From the NCBI GenBank assembly GCA_026874595.1, contig CM049307.1, forward strand, positions 22,111,079-22,175,078: 64,000 bases of DNA, given 5' to 3'. How positions within the stretch are numbered: position 1 is the first letter of the stretch; every line of letters begins with the position of its first letter. The notes beneath the pieces were generated by a model that was not told where the DNA came from, did no database searches, and worked only from the letters and a program-made list of their open reading frames with translations. This DNA is from Sipunculus nudus. Its lineage: Eukaryota > Annelida > Sipuncula > Golfingiida > Sipunculidae. The position numbers and the translations under genes are program-made. Positions 13,601 to 26,075 of the stretch are shown piece after piece.

Positions 13601-16119
13601 CAGGCAGTCAAACAGAGTCACTCTGATCCTGCTCAGGTTACCAGTACACGGGAACAGGCAGTCAAACAGAGTCACTCTGATCCTGCTCAGGTTACCAGTA
13701 CACGGGAACAGGCAGTCAAACAGAGTCACTCTGATCCTGCTCAGGTTACCAGTACACGGGAACAGGCAGTCAAACAGAGTCACTCTGATCCTGCTCAGGT
13801 TACCAGTACACGGGAACAGGCAGTCAAACAGAGTCACTCTGATCCTGCTCAGGTTACCAGTACACGGGAACAGGCAGTCAAACAGAGTCACTCTGATCCT
13901 GCTCAGGTTACCAGTACACGGGAACAGGCAGTCAAACAGAGTCACTCTGATCCTGCTCAGGTTACCAGTACACGGGAACAGGCAGTCAAACAGAGTCACT
14001 CTGATCCTGCTCAGGTTACCAGTACACGGGAACAGGCAGTCAAACAGAGTCACTCTGATCCTGCTCAGGTTACCAGTACACGGGAACAGGCAGTCAAACA
14101 GAGTCACTCTGATCCTGCTCAGGTTACCAGTACACGGGAACAGGCAGTCAAACAGAGTCACTCTGATCCTGCTCAGGTTACCAGTACACGGGAACAGGCA
14201 GTCAAACAGAGTCACTCTGATCCTGCTCAGGTTACCAGTACACGGGAACAGGCAGTCAAACAGAGTCACTCTGATCCTGCTCAGGTTACCAGTACACGGG
14301 AACAGGCAGTCAAACAGAGTCACTCTGATCCTGCTCAGGTTACCAGTACACGGGAACAGGCAGTCAAACAGAGTCACTCTGATCCTGCTCAGGTTACCAG
14401 TACACGGGAACAGGCAGTCAAACAGAGTCACTCTGATCCTGCTCAGGTTACCAGTACACGGGAACAGGCAGTCAAACAGAGTCACTCTGATGCTGCTCAG
14501 GTTACCAGTACACGGGAACAGGCAGTCAAACAGAGTCACTCTGATGCTGCTCAGGTTACCAGTACACGGGAACAGGCAGTCAAACAGAGTCACTCTGATG
14601 CTGCTCAGGTTACCAGTACACGGGAACAGGCAGTCAAACAGAGTCACTCTGATGCTGCTCAGGTTACCAGTACACGGGAACAGGCAGTCAAACAGAGTCA
14701 CTCTGATGCTGCTCAGGTTACCAGTACACGGGAACAGGCAGTCAAACAGAGTCACTCTGATGCTGCTCAGGTTACCAGTACACGGGAACAGGCAGTCAAA
14801 CAGAGTCACTCTGATGCTGCTCAGGTTACCAGTACACGGGAACAGGCAGTCAAACAGAGTCACTCTGATGCTGCTCAGGTTACCAGTACACGGGAACAGG
14901 CAGTCAAACAGAGTCACTCTGATGCTGCTCAGGTTACCAGTACACGGGAACAGGCAGTCAAACAGAGTCACTCTGATGCTGCTCAGGTTACCAGTACACG
15001 GGAACAGGCAGTCAAACAGAGTCACTCTGATGCTGCTCAGGTTACCAGTACACGGGAACAGGCAGTCAAACAGAGTCACTCTGATGCTGCTCAGGTTACC
15101 AGTACACGGGAACAGGCAGTCAAACAGAGTCACTCTGATGCTGCTCAGGTTACCAGTACACGGGAACAGGCAGTCAAACAGAGTCACTCTGATGCTGCTC
15201 AGGTTACCAGTACACGGGAACAGGCAGTCAAACAGAGTCACTCTGATGCTGCTCAGGTTACCAGTACACGGGAACAGGCAGTCAAACAGAGTCACTCTGA
15301 TGCTGCTCAGGTTACCAGTACACGGGAACAGGCAGTCAAACAGAGTCACTCTGATGCTGCTCAGGTTACCAGTACACGGGAACAGGCAGTCAAACAGAGT
15401 CACTCTGATGCTGCTCAGGTTACCAGTACACGGGAACAGGCAGTCAAACAGAGTCACTCTGATGCTGCTCAGGTTACCAGTACACGGGAACAGGCAGTCA
15501 AACAGAGTCACTCTGATGCTGCTCAGGTTACCAGTACACGGGAACAGGCAGTCAAACAGAGTCACTCTGATGCTGCTCAGGTTACCAGTACACGGGAACA
15601 GGCAGTCAAACAGAGTCACTCTGATGCTGCTCAGGTTACCAGTACACGGGAACAGGCAGTCAAACAGAGTCACTCTGATGCTGCTCAGGTTACCAGTACA
15701 CGGGAACAGGCAGTCAAACAGAGTCACTCTGATGCTGCTCAGGTTACCAGTACACGGGAACAGGCAGTCAAACAGAGTCACTCTGATGCTGCTCAGGTTA
15801 CCAGTACACGGGAACAGGCAGTCAAACAGAGTCACTCTGATGCTGCTCAGGTTACCAGTACACGGGAACAGGCAGTCAAACAGAGTCACTCTGATGCTGG
15901 TCAGGTTACCAGTACACGGGAACAGGCAGTCAAACAGAGTCACTCTGATGCTGGTCAGGTTACCAGTATACGGGAACAGGCAGTAAATTAGAGTTACTCT
16001 GATTCTGGTCAGGTTACCAGTATACGGGAACAGGCAGTAAATTAGAGTTACTCTGATCCTGCTCAGGTTACCAGTATACGGGAACAGGCAGTCAAACAGA
16101 GTCACTCTGATTCTGGTCT
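1676..16119. repeat. Giant 54-bp minisatellite array (about 267 units)
   Basis: A head-to-tail array of a 54-bp unit fills 14.4 kb. By eye there is no indel from about 1835 to 16100; only the first few units at the left edge contain a partial copy. Most units carry a 13-bp palindrome (CAGAGT, one base, ACTCTG), and those from about 3000 to 13050 also carry CCCGT-AC-ACGGG. Variants fall in blocks with sharp borders: GATTCT to about 2456, GATCCT to about 4040, GATGCT 4068-13080, GATCCT 13085-14460, GATGCT again to 15890. GTTACC changes to GTTAGC at 8402 and back at 12505. GGGACAG changes to GAGACAG at 8209 and to CAAACAG at 12853. The stretch 4069-8208 (about 77 units) looks uniform. Both strands hold frames of more than 4700 codons (plus 1835-15991, minus 16105-1670), but these start with GTG. 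The plus frame has no ATG, and the minus frame has one only near 1873, close to its 3' end. I call it non-coding satellite or minisatellite DNA. Confidence 0.95.
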
Positions 16120-16917
16120 ACCGTAACTTCTGTTTGTGCTCTGGTCATAAATTCGTACAAATGCAAGTCAAAACTTTCAAATAGCTATATTTATTTGAAA
16201 TTTTATTTTTTTTATTCAGATTAGACTTGACGTCTTACAATATCTTACAACAATGTCTTGCAGTAAAACACTGCAGATCCCTGAGAATCCCTGAATAAAG
16301 GGGTAAATGAGGCATTTATTTTATGTGATGTGATTCTTTGATTTTTTAACGCGCCAGTCAAATTAAGATCATGTTCAAGGACTCGTAAAATTGATACATC
16401 GATCGATACAGATGAACAGATCTACGTTTATTTATTGCTCTTATAAGAACGTATCTTAACAAACATATAGTCTTCACGAACTAGTACCACAAAACGAACA
16501 AGTTTTTTTTTTATTGAACTGTATCGCATTAAAATATTGCAACTGTATTTGTAAGAATTTGTAAGGGTTATGTGTTACCAGTTATGTGTACTTGAAATTG
16601 TATCCCTTCAGCTGGTTTTCTAAAGAATATTCTGTGCTCTCACCATTGCCCAATCGCGGTTATGAAGCTAAGTGGGTACATATACCATCGCCAGATGGCA
16701 AGGTATATTATTTTCCCCTTGGTTTGTCTATAATAGCAGCGTTACGAAAAAGTCATTAACACAATTTGATGTTCAGGAGTTTTACGGTTACTCAAAGGAA
16801 AATGTTTTTAGGTGTTCTGGATCATCATAATTTATTTTAAATTCAAGTGATTCTTTTCCTTTATGTGACCATTTATTGGTATTTGAGACATTCTTTGTCA
16901 GCCGGGCTCACCTGTGA
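16120..16917. other. Right flank of the array, no gene seen
   Basis: AT-rich unique-looking DNA without a convincing open frame, splice pattern or repeat. I see nothing to annotate here. Confidence 0.5.
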
Positions 16918-17158
16918 AAATTAAGAACAGAGGGTATTAATCTTACCAGAATACAGGAATATTAAGAACAGAGGATATTAGATTGACCGGAATACAGGAA
17001 TAATAAGAACAGAGGACATTTAACCCAGAGGAACACAGGTATATTAAGAACATTGGGCATTAAACCCACAGGAACATTAAAAACAGATAATACTAAATCC
17101 ACCGAAACACAGGAATATTAAGAACGGAGGACATTAAAACCAACAGAAACACAAGAAT
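16918..17158. repeat. Degenerate 41-bp tandem repeat, about 6 copies
   Basis: Units begin ATTAAGAACAGAGG and end near ACAGGAAT, spaced about 41 bp apart, with one shortened copy near 17050-17085. Copies differ at many positions, so this array is older or less homogenised than the 54-bp array 0.8 kb to its left. Confidence 0.8.
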
Positions 17159-18339
17159 GTAATTAGTGCGGTCCTAGCTATGGGTATCCATATAGTTGCA
17201 TGATTACGCACATCTAACTTAAATAAATTTTACAGATTCGAAACATGTCACAAGCCTGGTATTCCTTTCACAAACCGTACATCTGTGTTCGCATTTAGAG
17301 TGCAATCTCCATTGGGAAATCAGTTGGATGGGGGGGGGGGGGGGGAGGTCACTAATAATAAAACGATGTCCAGATAAAATGTTCCATTTTAAATATCTTT
17401 GTTCCCTATCACATTTCCTTGTTGTAACAGCTGATACATGAAGCAAAGCATATCGGGAGATATTAAATTATCGTGTTCCCAAGGTGTAATTTTGCTATTT
17501 TCCAGGCACCGGCCTGTTACCTGGAAATAAAGTTAAGGTACATTTACAGACAGGACTAATGACCTTCTTGCCTGTCTGGGATAGAAAAATGGAAATTCTG
17601 TAACTGAGCACTACAGATCGCTCAGCAGACAGTTTGATTATGATTTATTAAAAAAAAACAAATATTCCTGTTGTGGGATGCTCCCAAACCCATGTTTGCA
17701 TTCATTGTTTGGCCCACATTTACAGGTTCATGGTTCATTCAAGTGACTGTACATTTGTGGATATTCCTTTATGACTTTCCTAAATCCAGGACCATGCTCC
17801 TGATCAACATCGAAATCCAATTGACCCTTCTGTGACTAATATCCGAAATGGCCTGAAAAGAAAATGAGATACCGTGCAGGAGTGCGTGAGTTATGTTGTG
17901 AACAAACACACACACAAACCAACACACGAACGGCGATGAACGCATACTGCCCTGGCGGAGGCAATTATAATTATGTTGACAGATTCACAAAATCTTGTTT
18001 GCTCACTTCAACAATATATGATCATTGAAAATCCGTTTCATAGTAAGAACCTATCAAATTAACTTATCACAAACCTATAATTCCGTGTGGTATAAATGGG
18101 GGTAAAGTGCTTTCCATAGACATAGTTGTACTGATGATAATTCTGGTGAATTACAAAGTGTGTCAAAGGCCCCGGTTTCCTATCGCATGTCCTTGTTGTA
18201 AAAGCTGACATTGGAAGCCATGCAGAGAGAAGAAATTACGATTGTATTCCAAGAGAGTAAATTTGCCATTTTCTCCATAACTGATACTCGATCTCGCCTC
18301 TCCTTCCTGAGGGTCGGTGGGGGGGGGGGGGGAGGGGGG
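17159..18339. other. Intergenic, no gene seen
   Basis: Contains a 16-G tract at 17330-17345, a short CA-rich stretch near 17905 and a 14-G tract at 18319-18332. No exon-like open frame is recognisable. Confidence 0.5.
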
Positions 18340-19440
18340 AGGATGTTACGAGCTGCAGGAAGGTGTAATGACATATCTCCCTTGATGTATTTTGTTTACC
18401 ATCTGAAGGACGGTGTAATGATTTGTGTCCCTTGGTTTCATGGATTTAGTTTGTTTGCCATCTGAAGGAGCGTGTAATAACACGTGTTCCTTGTTTTCGT
18501 GGATATAGTTAGTTTGCCATCTGAAGTACGGTGTAATGACATGTTTTCCTTGATTTCGTTGATGTGTTTTGTTTACCATCTGAAGGACGATGTAATGATT
18601 TGTGTCCCTTGGTTTCGTGGATGTAGTTCGTTTGCCATCTGAAGGAGGGTGTAATAACACGTGTTCCTTGATTTCGTGGATGTAGTTTGTCTGACACCTG
18701 AAGGACGGTGTAATGACATGTTTTCCTTGATTTCGTTGATGTATTTTGTTTACCATCTGAAGGACGGTGTAATGATTTGTGTCCCTTGGTTTCGTGGATG
18801 TAGTTTGTTTGCCATCTGAAGGAGGGTGTAATGACACGTGTTCCTTATTTTCGTGGATATAGTTGTTTGCCATCTGAAGGAAGGTGTAATGACATGTTTT
18901 CCTTGATTTCGTTGATGTATTTTGTTTACCATCTAAAGGACGGTGTAATGAAATGTTTTCCTTGATTTCGTGGATATAGTTTGTTTGACATCTGAAGGAG
19001 GATGTAATGACATGTTTTCCTTGATTTCGTGGATATAGTTTGATAGTTTGTTTGACATCTGAAGGAGGATGTAATGACATGTTTTCCTTGATTTCGTGGA
19101 TGTAGTTTGTTGGACACCTGAAGGACGGTGTAATGACATGTTTTCCTTGATTTCGTGGATATAGTTTGTTTGCCATCTGAAGGAGGATGTAATGACATGG
19201 GTCCTTGGTTTCGTGGATGTAGTTTGTTTGACATCTGAAGGACGGTGTAATGACATGTTTTCCTTGATGTCGTGGATGTAATTTGTTTGACACCTGAAGG
19301 ACGGTGTAATGACATGTTTTCCTTTATTTCGTGGATGTAGTTTGTTTGACATCTGAAGGAGGATGTAATGACATGTTTTCCTTGATTTCGTGGATGTATT
19401 TTGTTTGACATCTGTAGGACGGTGTAACGTGGATTTATAT
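18340..19440. repeat. 59-bp minisatellite, about 18 copies
   Basis: Units share the core GACATCTGAAGGACGGTG followed by TAATGACATG and TTTCGTGGATGTAGTTTG, with a period of 59 bp. Because 59 is not divisible by three, the minus strand reads the unit in rotating frames, giving overlapping open frames at 18346-19293, 18926-19411 and 18933-19352 with shuffled copies of the same peptides. That pattern is expected of a stop-poor minisatellite and not of a gene. Copies are moderately diverged; one near 19040 carries a short extra repeat of TAGTTTG. Confidence 0.88.
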
Positions 19441-21921
19441 TTCGTTGATGTAGTTAGTTTTGCATTTTAACGACAACCGCAATGCGTTTTACTAAGTCAT
19501 CGTATGTATAAAACATTTATCATAACACATAACAGTTGGTTCACTTCTGAACTGGAATCAAACCAATGACCTTCTGATTTCCGCTCGGCTACCATACCAC
19601 TGACCTACCAAAGATCCAAGCAATGAACCAGCCTGACTATTCATACGTATATTTTTATATATAGTCAGACAATAAGAATCATATTATTAAGCCATCTGGA
19701 CTTCGGCTATTACATGCGAGGGAATAAGGATACCCCCAGAATTAATTAAATCTAAAACTTAAAGAATAACTAAGCTTCTAAAATTTGATTTGACCAGTTT
19801 TGTTCTTTAGGCTTGGCTGTGTTTTTCTGCTTTATATATTAACTAATGTTCGGTTGTTTATTATTATGACATCACATTCGACTGCCCCGTGGCCGTCCTA
19901 GAATAAACCCGTAATCAAAGAAAATGTTATTTGACGTGTGTAGGCGGAGTGTGTAATAGGCCTTTCCATTATTTGACAGCATCGTTCATATTTTTTTTAT
20001 CTGTCAATAAAATAAAGCGCAATCGCTTTCACGTGAAGTAGCAGGCTCTTGCCACAAGGCATTATTTCTAAAATTACCTTTCTGGTGATTCTGCATCAAT
20101 ATATTCAAAGAGTACCTTCAGAATAACCAGAGGGGGTATGCATTTAATTTCTCAACATCCACGCTATTCTTAACAGAGTATGGCACTTGGGTTTATGGTA
20201 CATGAAGCTCATTCAAGCCATAAAGGACAGTTTGTTTTATTTCCTGCCTAATTGAAAGATATGTTTCAAGGGAAGGGCGTATGTTAAATCATCTATGATA
20301 GCAATGAATCTGTTTAAAGGTCAACCCTTTGATGTTGTCTAGATTTGTACATGAACTTTTAAAACGACACATGGCAATACGGGCGAAAAGCGTGGTTAAA
20401 TCCGGCATCCGCCTCAGAAGTATGGATTCATTTTTCCACCTCGTTGTGTTCGATACCCTATCGGGCTGTTCTCAAGGTTCTTTCATCTTTTAACCTAGAC
20501 CCCCAAGCCCGTCATCTAAAATTAAGTCTTTATCTCACAGTGAATGGCGGCCTGGGGATTGTGTGTCGGATCAAATTGGAAGTGGCAGCGTTAAAGAGAT
20601 CAAGGGGAGATTCAGGATCACCCACACCAGTGATCAGGCGTTGTGTAAAGACTTCAAACTAGCCCCATTTCAGGTTACCCCCCCCCCCTCCCCCCCCATG
20701 CGTATTATGGAATCGACTACCCCCGGAGGTAACCTGAACCTGTTTCACGGTAACGCCCCAACACTGTCCAGGTTACCCGCTCACAGATAACTAGATGATC
20801 AATTCTTATGCTGTTTACTTGATAAAAAAAATTGAAATTATAATCATCTAAGAGAAAAATGAAAGTCGCAAAATTAGATATATTAATCATATATCTAACA
20901 TATGATATACAAAGACTCAACACTAATTTAAACAATTCAGATGATCCATTGTAATAACTATTTTTGACTAGTGGGTACTATGAAACCGATTCCAAGTTAC
21001 TCACGGGGTAATCTGAAATACATTCCAATGAAACAACCCATCCAGGTAAATAGACCGGGGGGGGGGGGGGAGTAATCCTAAGAGGAGATCATCTGAAATC
21101 GCTACAGCGACTCCGGGAAGCTTAAATCAGATCCAGAAGATGCGGAGAAGTGATAAGTGACAAATCTCTCTGCAGCTGCCGCCTCTTTGACAAAACTAGG
21201 ACTTAATATTTAGGACACTTATCTGTCGTTTCAGTAATTAACCTGTGATCCGACAAGCCTTCCTTTTGATGTATTGCGGATTGCAGGGCCAAGGCTGTTC
21301 CAAGGTTACTCTTCACGTTGGCAGCAGCCTGAGTCTATCGATCACCTATGTTACATGAAAGATGACATTTGTTTAACTTTAGCATTTTTTTTTAAATTTT
21401 ATTAACTCGGAGGTTCTTCGTTTAACGACTATACATTTCCCTTTATATTTGTAATAAAAAAATCGCTCACCTATTATAAAAGCATCACCATTGGATACAT
21501 CTGTAAAAAAAAAGGCAATATAATAAGAGTCCAGATCACCTTATTCTCATTCCAGAGAATTTGTCAGTATTAGAGTTTCTGAACATATTTTATTTGGATT
21601 TGATTTAACAATTTATAATACTTTTATATTTGCTTTTATTATATATACATGTATCAATATATCTTTCATATTTTTAGCATTAAAACACAAATTATTATAA
21701 GACGTTTACTGAATTTTCATCCGTGAAATAATCCTGTTTTCATTGCATGAATCCCCTGTAACCTTTAAGGAAACTCTGTAATTTTGATAATCTTGTAAAG
21801 TTGTAGAGTCTTATATAAAACATATTTAGAAGGGGTTTAGTTCTTTAGTGTTAATTTTTTATTGAGATTAAATGGATGTTAATGATGGTAAAATATCTAA
21901 TCACATGTTCAAATCAGTCAT
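19441..21921. other. Intergenic with a G/C-tract cluster, no gene seen
   Basis: No coding region recognised. Between 20660 and 21080 there are C tracts (20678-20698, broken by one T), a 14-G tract (21057-21070) and several copies of GGTTACC or its complement. The short open frames here match nothing known to me. Confidence 0.45.
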
Positions 21922-22012
21922 GGGGTAATGGTAATAGTAATAGTAATAGTCTATTACAGCTTTTTCATGTTATAGTAATAGTAATATTAATAGTAATAGA
22001 TTTAAAAATTAC
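21922..22012. repeat. TAGTAA-type microsatellite
   Basis: Two blocks of AGTAATAGTAATAG separated by about 30 bp of other sequence. The same simple repeat recurs on both sides of the SINE at 24.87-25.29 kb. Confidence 0.85.
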
Positions 22013-22588
22013 CTGTTAGAGTAATAGAAACAGAAGGCAACGTTATTGAGTAATACATATTATATTGTATTATTTCCTTTGACCTACTTTGTCATGAAGC
22101 ATATCAGCAAATAATACTGAACAGACTCAGTCCATAGCAGTGACTGTATGCTCAGGATGTGCCTATTGTGAAGACATGCAGGAGCCAGCTGTTATTCATA
22201 AGAGTATTTGACAGAGCAGGTTTCATGCAAATAAGGTACCTGGCACTAAATCTGACTTTTGATTTCACAAACAGGAATTGATTATTATTATTGTGACATG
22301 TACATCTTATCTTACAACCATGAATCCATAAGCATATTCTGAAATGCACCTAGACTTGTTTTCACCAGCCAGTTAGCATTTTATTCGATACAGATCGTAA
22401 TAACACATACACAAGAAAATATAATACTGAACCAGATACAGAGCAGACTCAAAATGTTCATGATAGGCTTTAAATTAATGTTTTCACTACCCAAAAAGTG
22501 GTGCAGCACACAATGCCATAAACTTGTACCAATACTTCAATCACTTGAATAAACTCATAATACAAGCACATGTATATCTAGTTAACTT

Positions 22589-22627
<39 letters not shown>

Positions 22628-23342
22628 AAATTATAAATTGACGATAAATTTCTTATCATATGCTGGTTTTGACACGGGAAATTTGGATATTGACAGTCTA
22701 TGAACATTTCTCACACCTGAAGAATGGAAATTGATAAAAGAGATTATTGTATTAAAGAATGGCATACCTGAGGAATATAGGCGATGTATGGTACCAATAT
22801 TGTAAAATTTACCATCTCTTTGTCCACACTCAAGATGTCCAATGCAATAAAATAAAACATGGCATCGTATCAAAATGAACATACATGTATACACCCCAGA
22901 AGCTAGGGTATTCTTGTCTCCAGTTAGGTTCTTTCAAGAATGTTGACTTAAACAATATTTTTTCATTCAATATATCAATTAGTATTGGGAAACAGGGCAT
23001 ATCCCTATATAAATTCCTTCCCTGATACATAAAGGACTGATTTGTCAATTTTGATACTAAATAATAATATGCAATAATCATGAATAATTCCTCTGGTGAA
23101 ATATTTAAGATACAATGAAAATCTTTATGTATTAACTACGAGGAAAAAGATGTTAAATAGGTTTATAGAAAAATATGTACAAAGATGCATATACATTAAT
23201 ATTTCATATATGCCAGAGCATTTACAATGAGCTTGCATTCAAAAACATGTATATTCAACAGTCCATACAATTGTCTTGTAATTCCTACTTAAACGACTAC
23301 TCTCGTTAATAAAACAGTGGATTTTCACCAAAATAAATGCAG
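22013..23342. other. Intergenic with a TA microsatellite, no gene seen
   Basis: A pure TA run lies at 22592-22626. Minus-strand open frames at 22631-22894 and 22830-23081 overlap and match no family I recognise. I see no splice-supported exon. Confidence 0.45.
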
Positions 23343-23573
23343 TTTCAATGCAGGGTTGGGTTTTTCTACTGAAAAAAACTGTGTTTTACATTACTGTGTA
23401 GAAAACTGTTTTTTACGTGAAAAACTTTAAAAAAACTCCACTTCATACTCACATGTTCATTTGACCATCTCGCATATTAAGAAGGGTTACAGCATATGGT
23501 GTACCATGTCATACATGTACACAACATTATTTCTTAGTGACATATACACAATCAGTCCTAAAATTCACTGTGT

Positions 23574-23919
23574 TAAGCTGCGTTTACCGGGAGCGAGGTA
23601 TGCGGTATACTGTAAACGGTATGCAAAAAAGGTGTTTTTTCCCGCTCTGGTTATATATTTTATATAAAAAAGCGTTTACCGGGCCTGCGATTTGCGGTAT
23701 ACGGCATTGGCCACTCGGTAAAATGGAATTCTCAGGGGAATATTGGATCCGCATACTGCACGCGGTATAACGCCTATGGGCTCAAGTTACCATATGGATG
23801 GATGAACTACAAATGAAGCGCGACCCAGCGGGGTTTTACCGCCCGCCAAGTAAATGCCCCATGTGATTTTATATCGCATTCCGCATACCGGTTTCTGCTG
23901 CCGCATACCGCGCAGCTTA
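23574..23919. mobile_element. Nested MITE-like element, 346 bp
   Basis: Starts TAAGCTGCG and ends with its exact complement. It is bracketed by TGTGT at 23569-23573 and 23920-23924, a candidate 5-bp target duplication. Subterminal GCGTTTACCGGG and GCGGTATAC motifs occur twice in direct orientation, and GCCGCATACCG copies lie near the right end, so ends are rich in short inverted repeats. It is more GC-rich than the surrounding hAT-like element and lacks any coding frame. I cannot assign the superfamily. Confidence 0.65.
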
Positions 23920-24230
23920 TGTGTACTTTATAGTCTTATTAGTAGTTCTTGTTCTAACTGAACGTTTAAACCTGCTCGCATCACAGGGTCATCATGAAGA
24001 GTGACCATGCAAGTGTGGTTGCATGGCGACTTTCGAAATATGGCAAATAACTGGTGCGTAGGCAAAATAAAATGACACGCGTGACATTCGATCAAGGAGG
24101 CGGGGCATGTGGGACAAATCAGTTATAGCCCAATGAAATGTAAAGCAAGCCATGAGATTTGCTTGGCCATCCATCCATCCATTAGAAGTTTACGCTCGTC
24201 GAGCAGCTACAGGTAGCTGTGGTCAAGAAA

Positions 24231-24560
24231 TCATGGGTATCACTCAACAGAAATCTTTTTTTTTTTTTTTACAGTTTAACGCATGGATATAAAAAAGTAT
24301 TTCACATGACATTGGTACATAGGTCATTCATGAAGTTTATTTCTTGAAATCATGGGTATCACTTAACAGAAATCCGTTTTTTTACAGTTTTACACATGGA
24401 TATAAAAAAAGCTGTATTTCACATGACTTTGGTACATAAGTCATTAATGAAGTTTACTTGTTGAACCTATGGGTTTCACTGAACAGAAATGTCTCATGCA
24501 TCTAGTTCTTTGTAAAGTTTTACACCTGGATGTAAAAACCTGTTTTTTTTTACATGACGT
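24231..24560. repeat. Three-copy 118-bp tandem repeat inside the hAT-like element
   Basis: Copies begin near 24231, 24350 and 24467 and share ATGGGTATCACT, an oligo-T followed by ACAGTTTTACACATGGAT, and TTCACATGAC. The third copy is the most diverged. Such internal repeats are common in non-autonomous DNA transposons. Confidence 0.75.
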
Positions 24561-24794
24561 TAATTACCGTTATTAAACGGTGTAAATAACTTCAGTTTAA
24601 AAAAACTTGCCAACCCTGTTTCAATGTTTGGTAATTTTTTGTCTCCAAATAGAAAAATTTCAACTTGCTGCATATTCACCTTCATCCTTCTCAGTAATTT
24701 CAGAAATACTGTGAAAATGAAAAGTAGATATGTGGGATAGTAGTGCTAGTTTATAGCCTTGTTGGCTGCGCGAGGTCTTAAATCTTCTCATCAG

Positions 24795-24857
24795 TATATG
24801 TGATAGTAAAAGTAATAGTAATAGATATCCCAGTAATAGTAAGAGTAATAGTAATAG
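24795..24857. repeat. TAGTAA-type microsatellite, left of SINE
   Basis: Interrupted GTAATAGTAATAG runs end at the SINE's left target site. The same motif resumes at 25304-25325 after the SINE, so the SINE appears to have landed within or beside this microsatellite. Confidence 0.75.
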
Positions 24858-24867
24858 ATGGTAAAAG

Positions 24868-25291
24868 ACCGGCTTCTGTGGCTCAGGGGTAGAGCACAGG
24901 ACTCAAAGCCGGGAGATCTTGAGTTTGAATCTCAATTAACCGAGGCGGAGAGATTTTTCACGGTCGGTCCCCACCCAGGGCAGGCTTAATAGGAAGGTCG
25001 TGTTCCGCGGCCGTGTTTCACTCATAAACGGGTGCGCCTTTTGGAGGTTCCTCGGTGGTTTGTGCCAGCAATGGGGACGATTACGCAGCCAGGGCCCGCA
25101 GGTGCAGTATAGTCACCGGGCCTGGGTAACGCCAGGATATAAAATGAGAGGAACCGTGTGACACTGCCCTCTCACGTAGTCCGAAATCGGAATGGAATTC
25201 TGCAGATGTACAGTACATAAACATAGTTTGGTAAGCATTAAAAAAAGAGGCGGGAACCTCCGTCAAGAAAATATTAAAAAAATATTTTAAA
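24868..25291 (+). mobile_element. tRNA-derived SINE, near full length
   Basis: The head resembles a tRNA: an A-box-like TGGCTCAGGGG at 24879 and a B-box-like GAGTTTGAATC at 24921, about 42 nt apart, giving an internal RNA polymerase III promoter. There is no foldable acceptor stem or CCA context of a working tRNA gene. A body of about 300 bp follows, ending in a hairpin (GAGGCGG, loop, CCTCCGTC) and an A/T-rich tail. The flanks share the imperfect 10-mer ATGGTAAAAG/ATGGTCAAAT, a likely target duplication. The body matches, in reverse orientation, the truncated copy at 39881-40181. Confidence 0.82.
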
Positions 25292-25326
25292 ATGGTCAAA
25301 TGTGGTAATAGTAATAGTAATAGTCT

Positions 25327-26075
25327 TTACGGAACCTAATATCAACAGATCACGTAGTCGTGACGAACACAAGCCTTGCAACGGAGATAAAAAAAAATCA
25401 GATTCTGTAACACTAGGCAGTGTGAAATGTCTAGGGAAATGAATAAAGAAGTCAGTGATTTTTTATTAACAAAATAATTATAATTTATTCTTAAAACATC
25501 CGAACATTACAATACACTATATCAATACAATTACACTGTATAACAACAATACAACAGTAAATCAATACAAGTATATGAATAAAGTGTACAGTACCTGGAT
25601 ACCACCACTGTCACAGCGTCAAAAGGTCCTTTAAAGCATATAATTCAGATGAACAGTTCACATAAATCTTCTCAGAGAATAACAGTCCAGTTCATTTACA
25701 AAATCAACCCTTTGTAATCCAAAGTGAAGTTCTTGTTATAATCCCGAAAGCAAACTGAAGACTATAGAAGATCCGTCACAAATTAAAATGAAAGGCTATA
25801 ACTGCCGCAAATATAGGAAAAGGTCCACTCTTCTGTGTCCACTGGAATATTCTCTCACTTCTTTCTCGGCTCTAAAACACAGCTCCCTATTTATAACTGT
25901 CACCCATAGCCGAGAACTTTCCACTTCCCGAACAATCTAAAGAATCTAATATAATACACAGTACACACGCGTTACAGAAAACATCTAGAACAAAAACGCT
26001 GTGTTTGTACATGTCAGGGTACACAGGTGGGCCGACCCGGCTCGGCCAGGCGAGAAAAGCCCCAGTCTAGCATGA
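25327..26075. repeat. Dispersed repeat, copy 1 (about 750 bp)
   Basis: Aligns over most of its length with 37594-38310. Shared landmarks are TACGGAAC, a hairpin TCACG-4 nt-CGTGA, AATCAGATTCTGTAACAC, TTTATTCTTAAAACA, CCTGGATACCACCACTGTC and CATTTCCCGAA-like stretches. It abuts a TAGTAA microsatellite on its left. No coding frame is conserved between the copies. It could be a non-autonomous Helitron-like element or the tail of a retroelement; I cannot decide. Confidence 0.75.

Larger units (their letters stand above)
23351..24618. mobile_element. Non-autonomous hAT-like transposon, 1268 bp
   Basis: The ends are inverted copies of CAGGGTTGG (left 23351-23359; right complement ending at 24618), followed inward by T-rich sequence on one end and A-rich on the other. 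It is flanked by a perfect 8-bp direct repeat, TTTCAATG, at 23343-23350 and 24619-24626. An 8-bp duplication with CAGGG termini is the hallmark of the hAT superfamily. No transposase frame is present, so it must have been moved in trans. Inside lie a second, nested inverted-repeat element (23574-23919) and a three-copy repeat of about 118 bp (24231-24560). Confidence 0.85.
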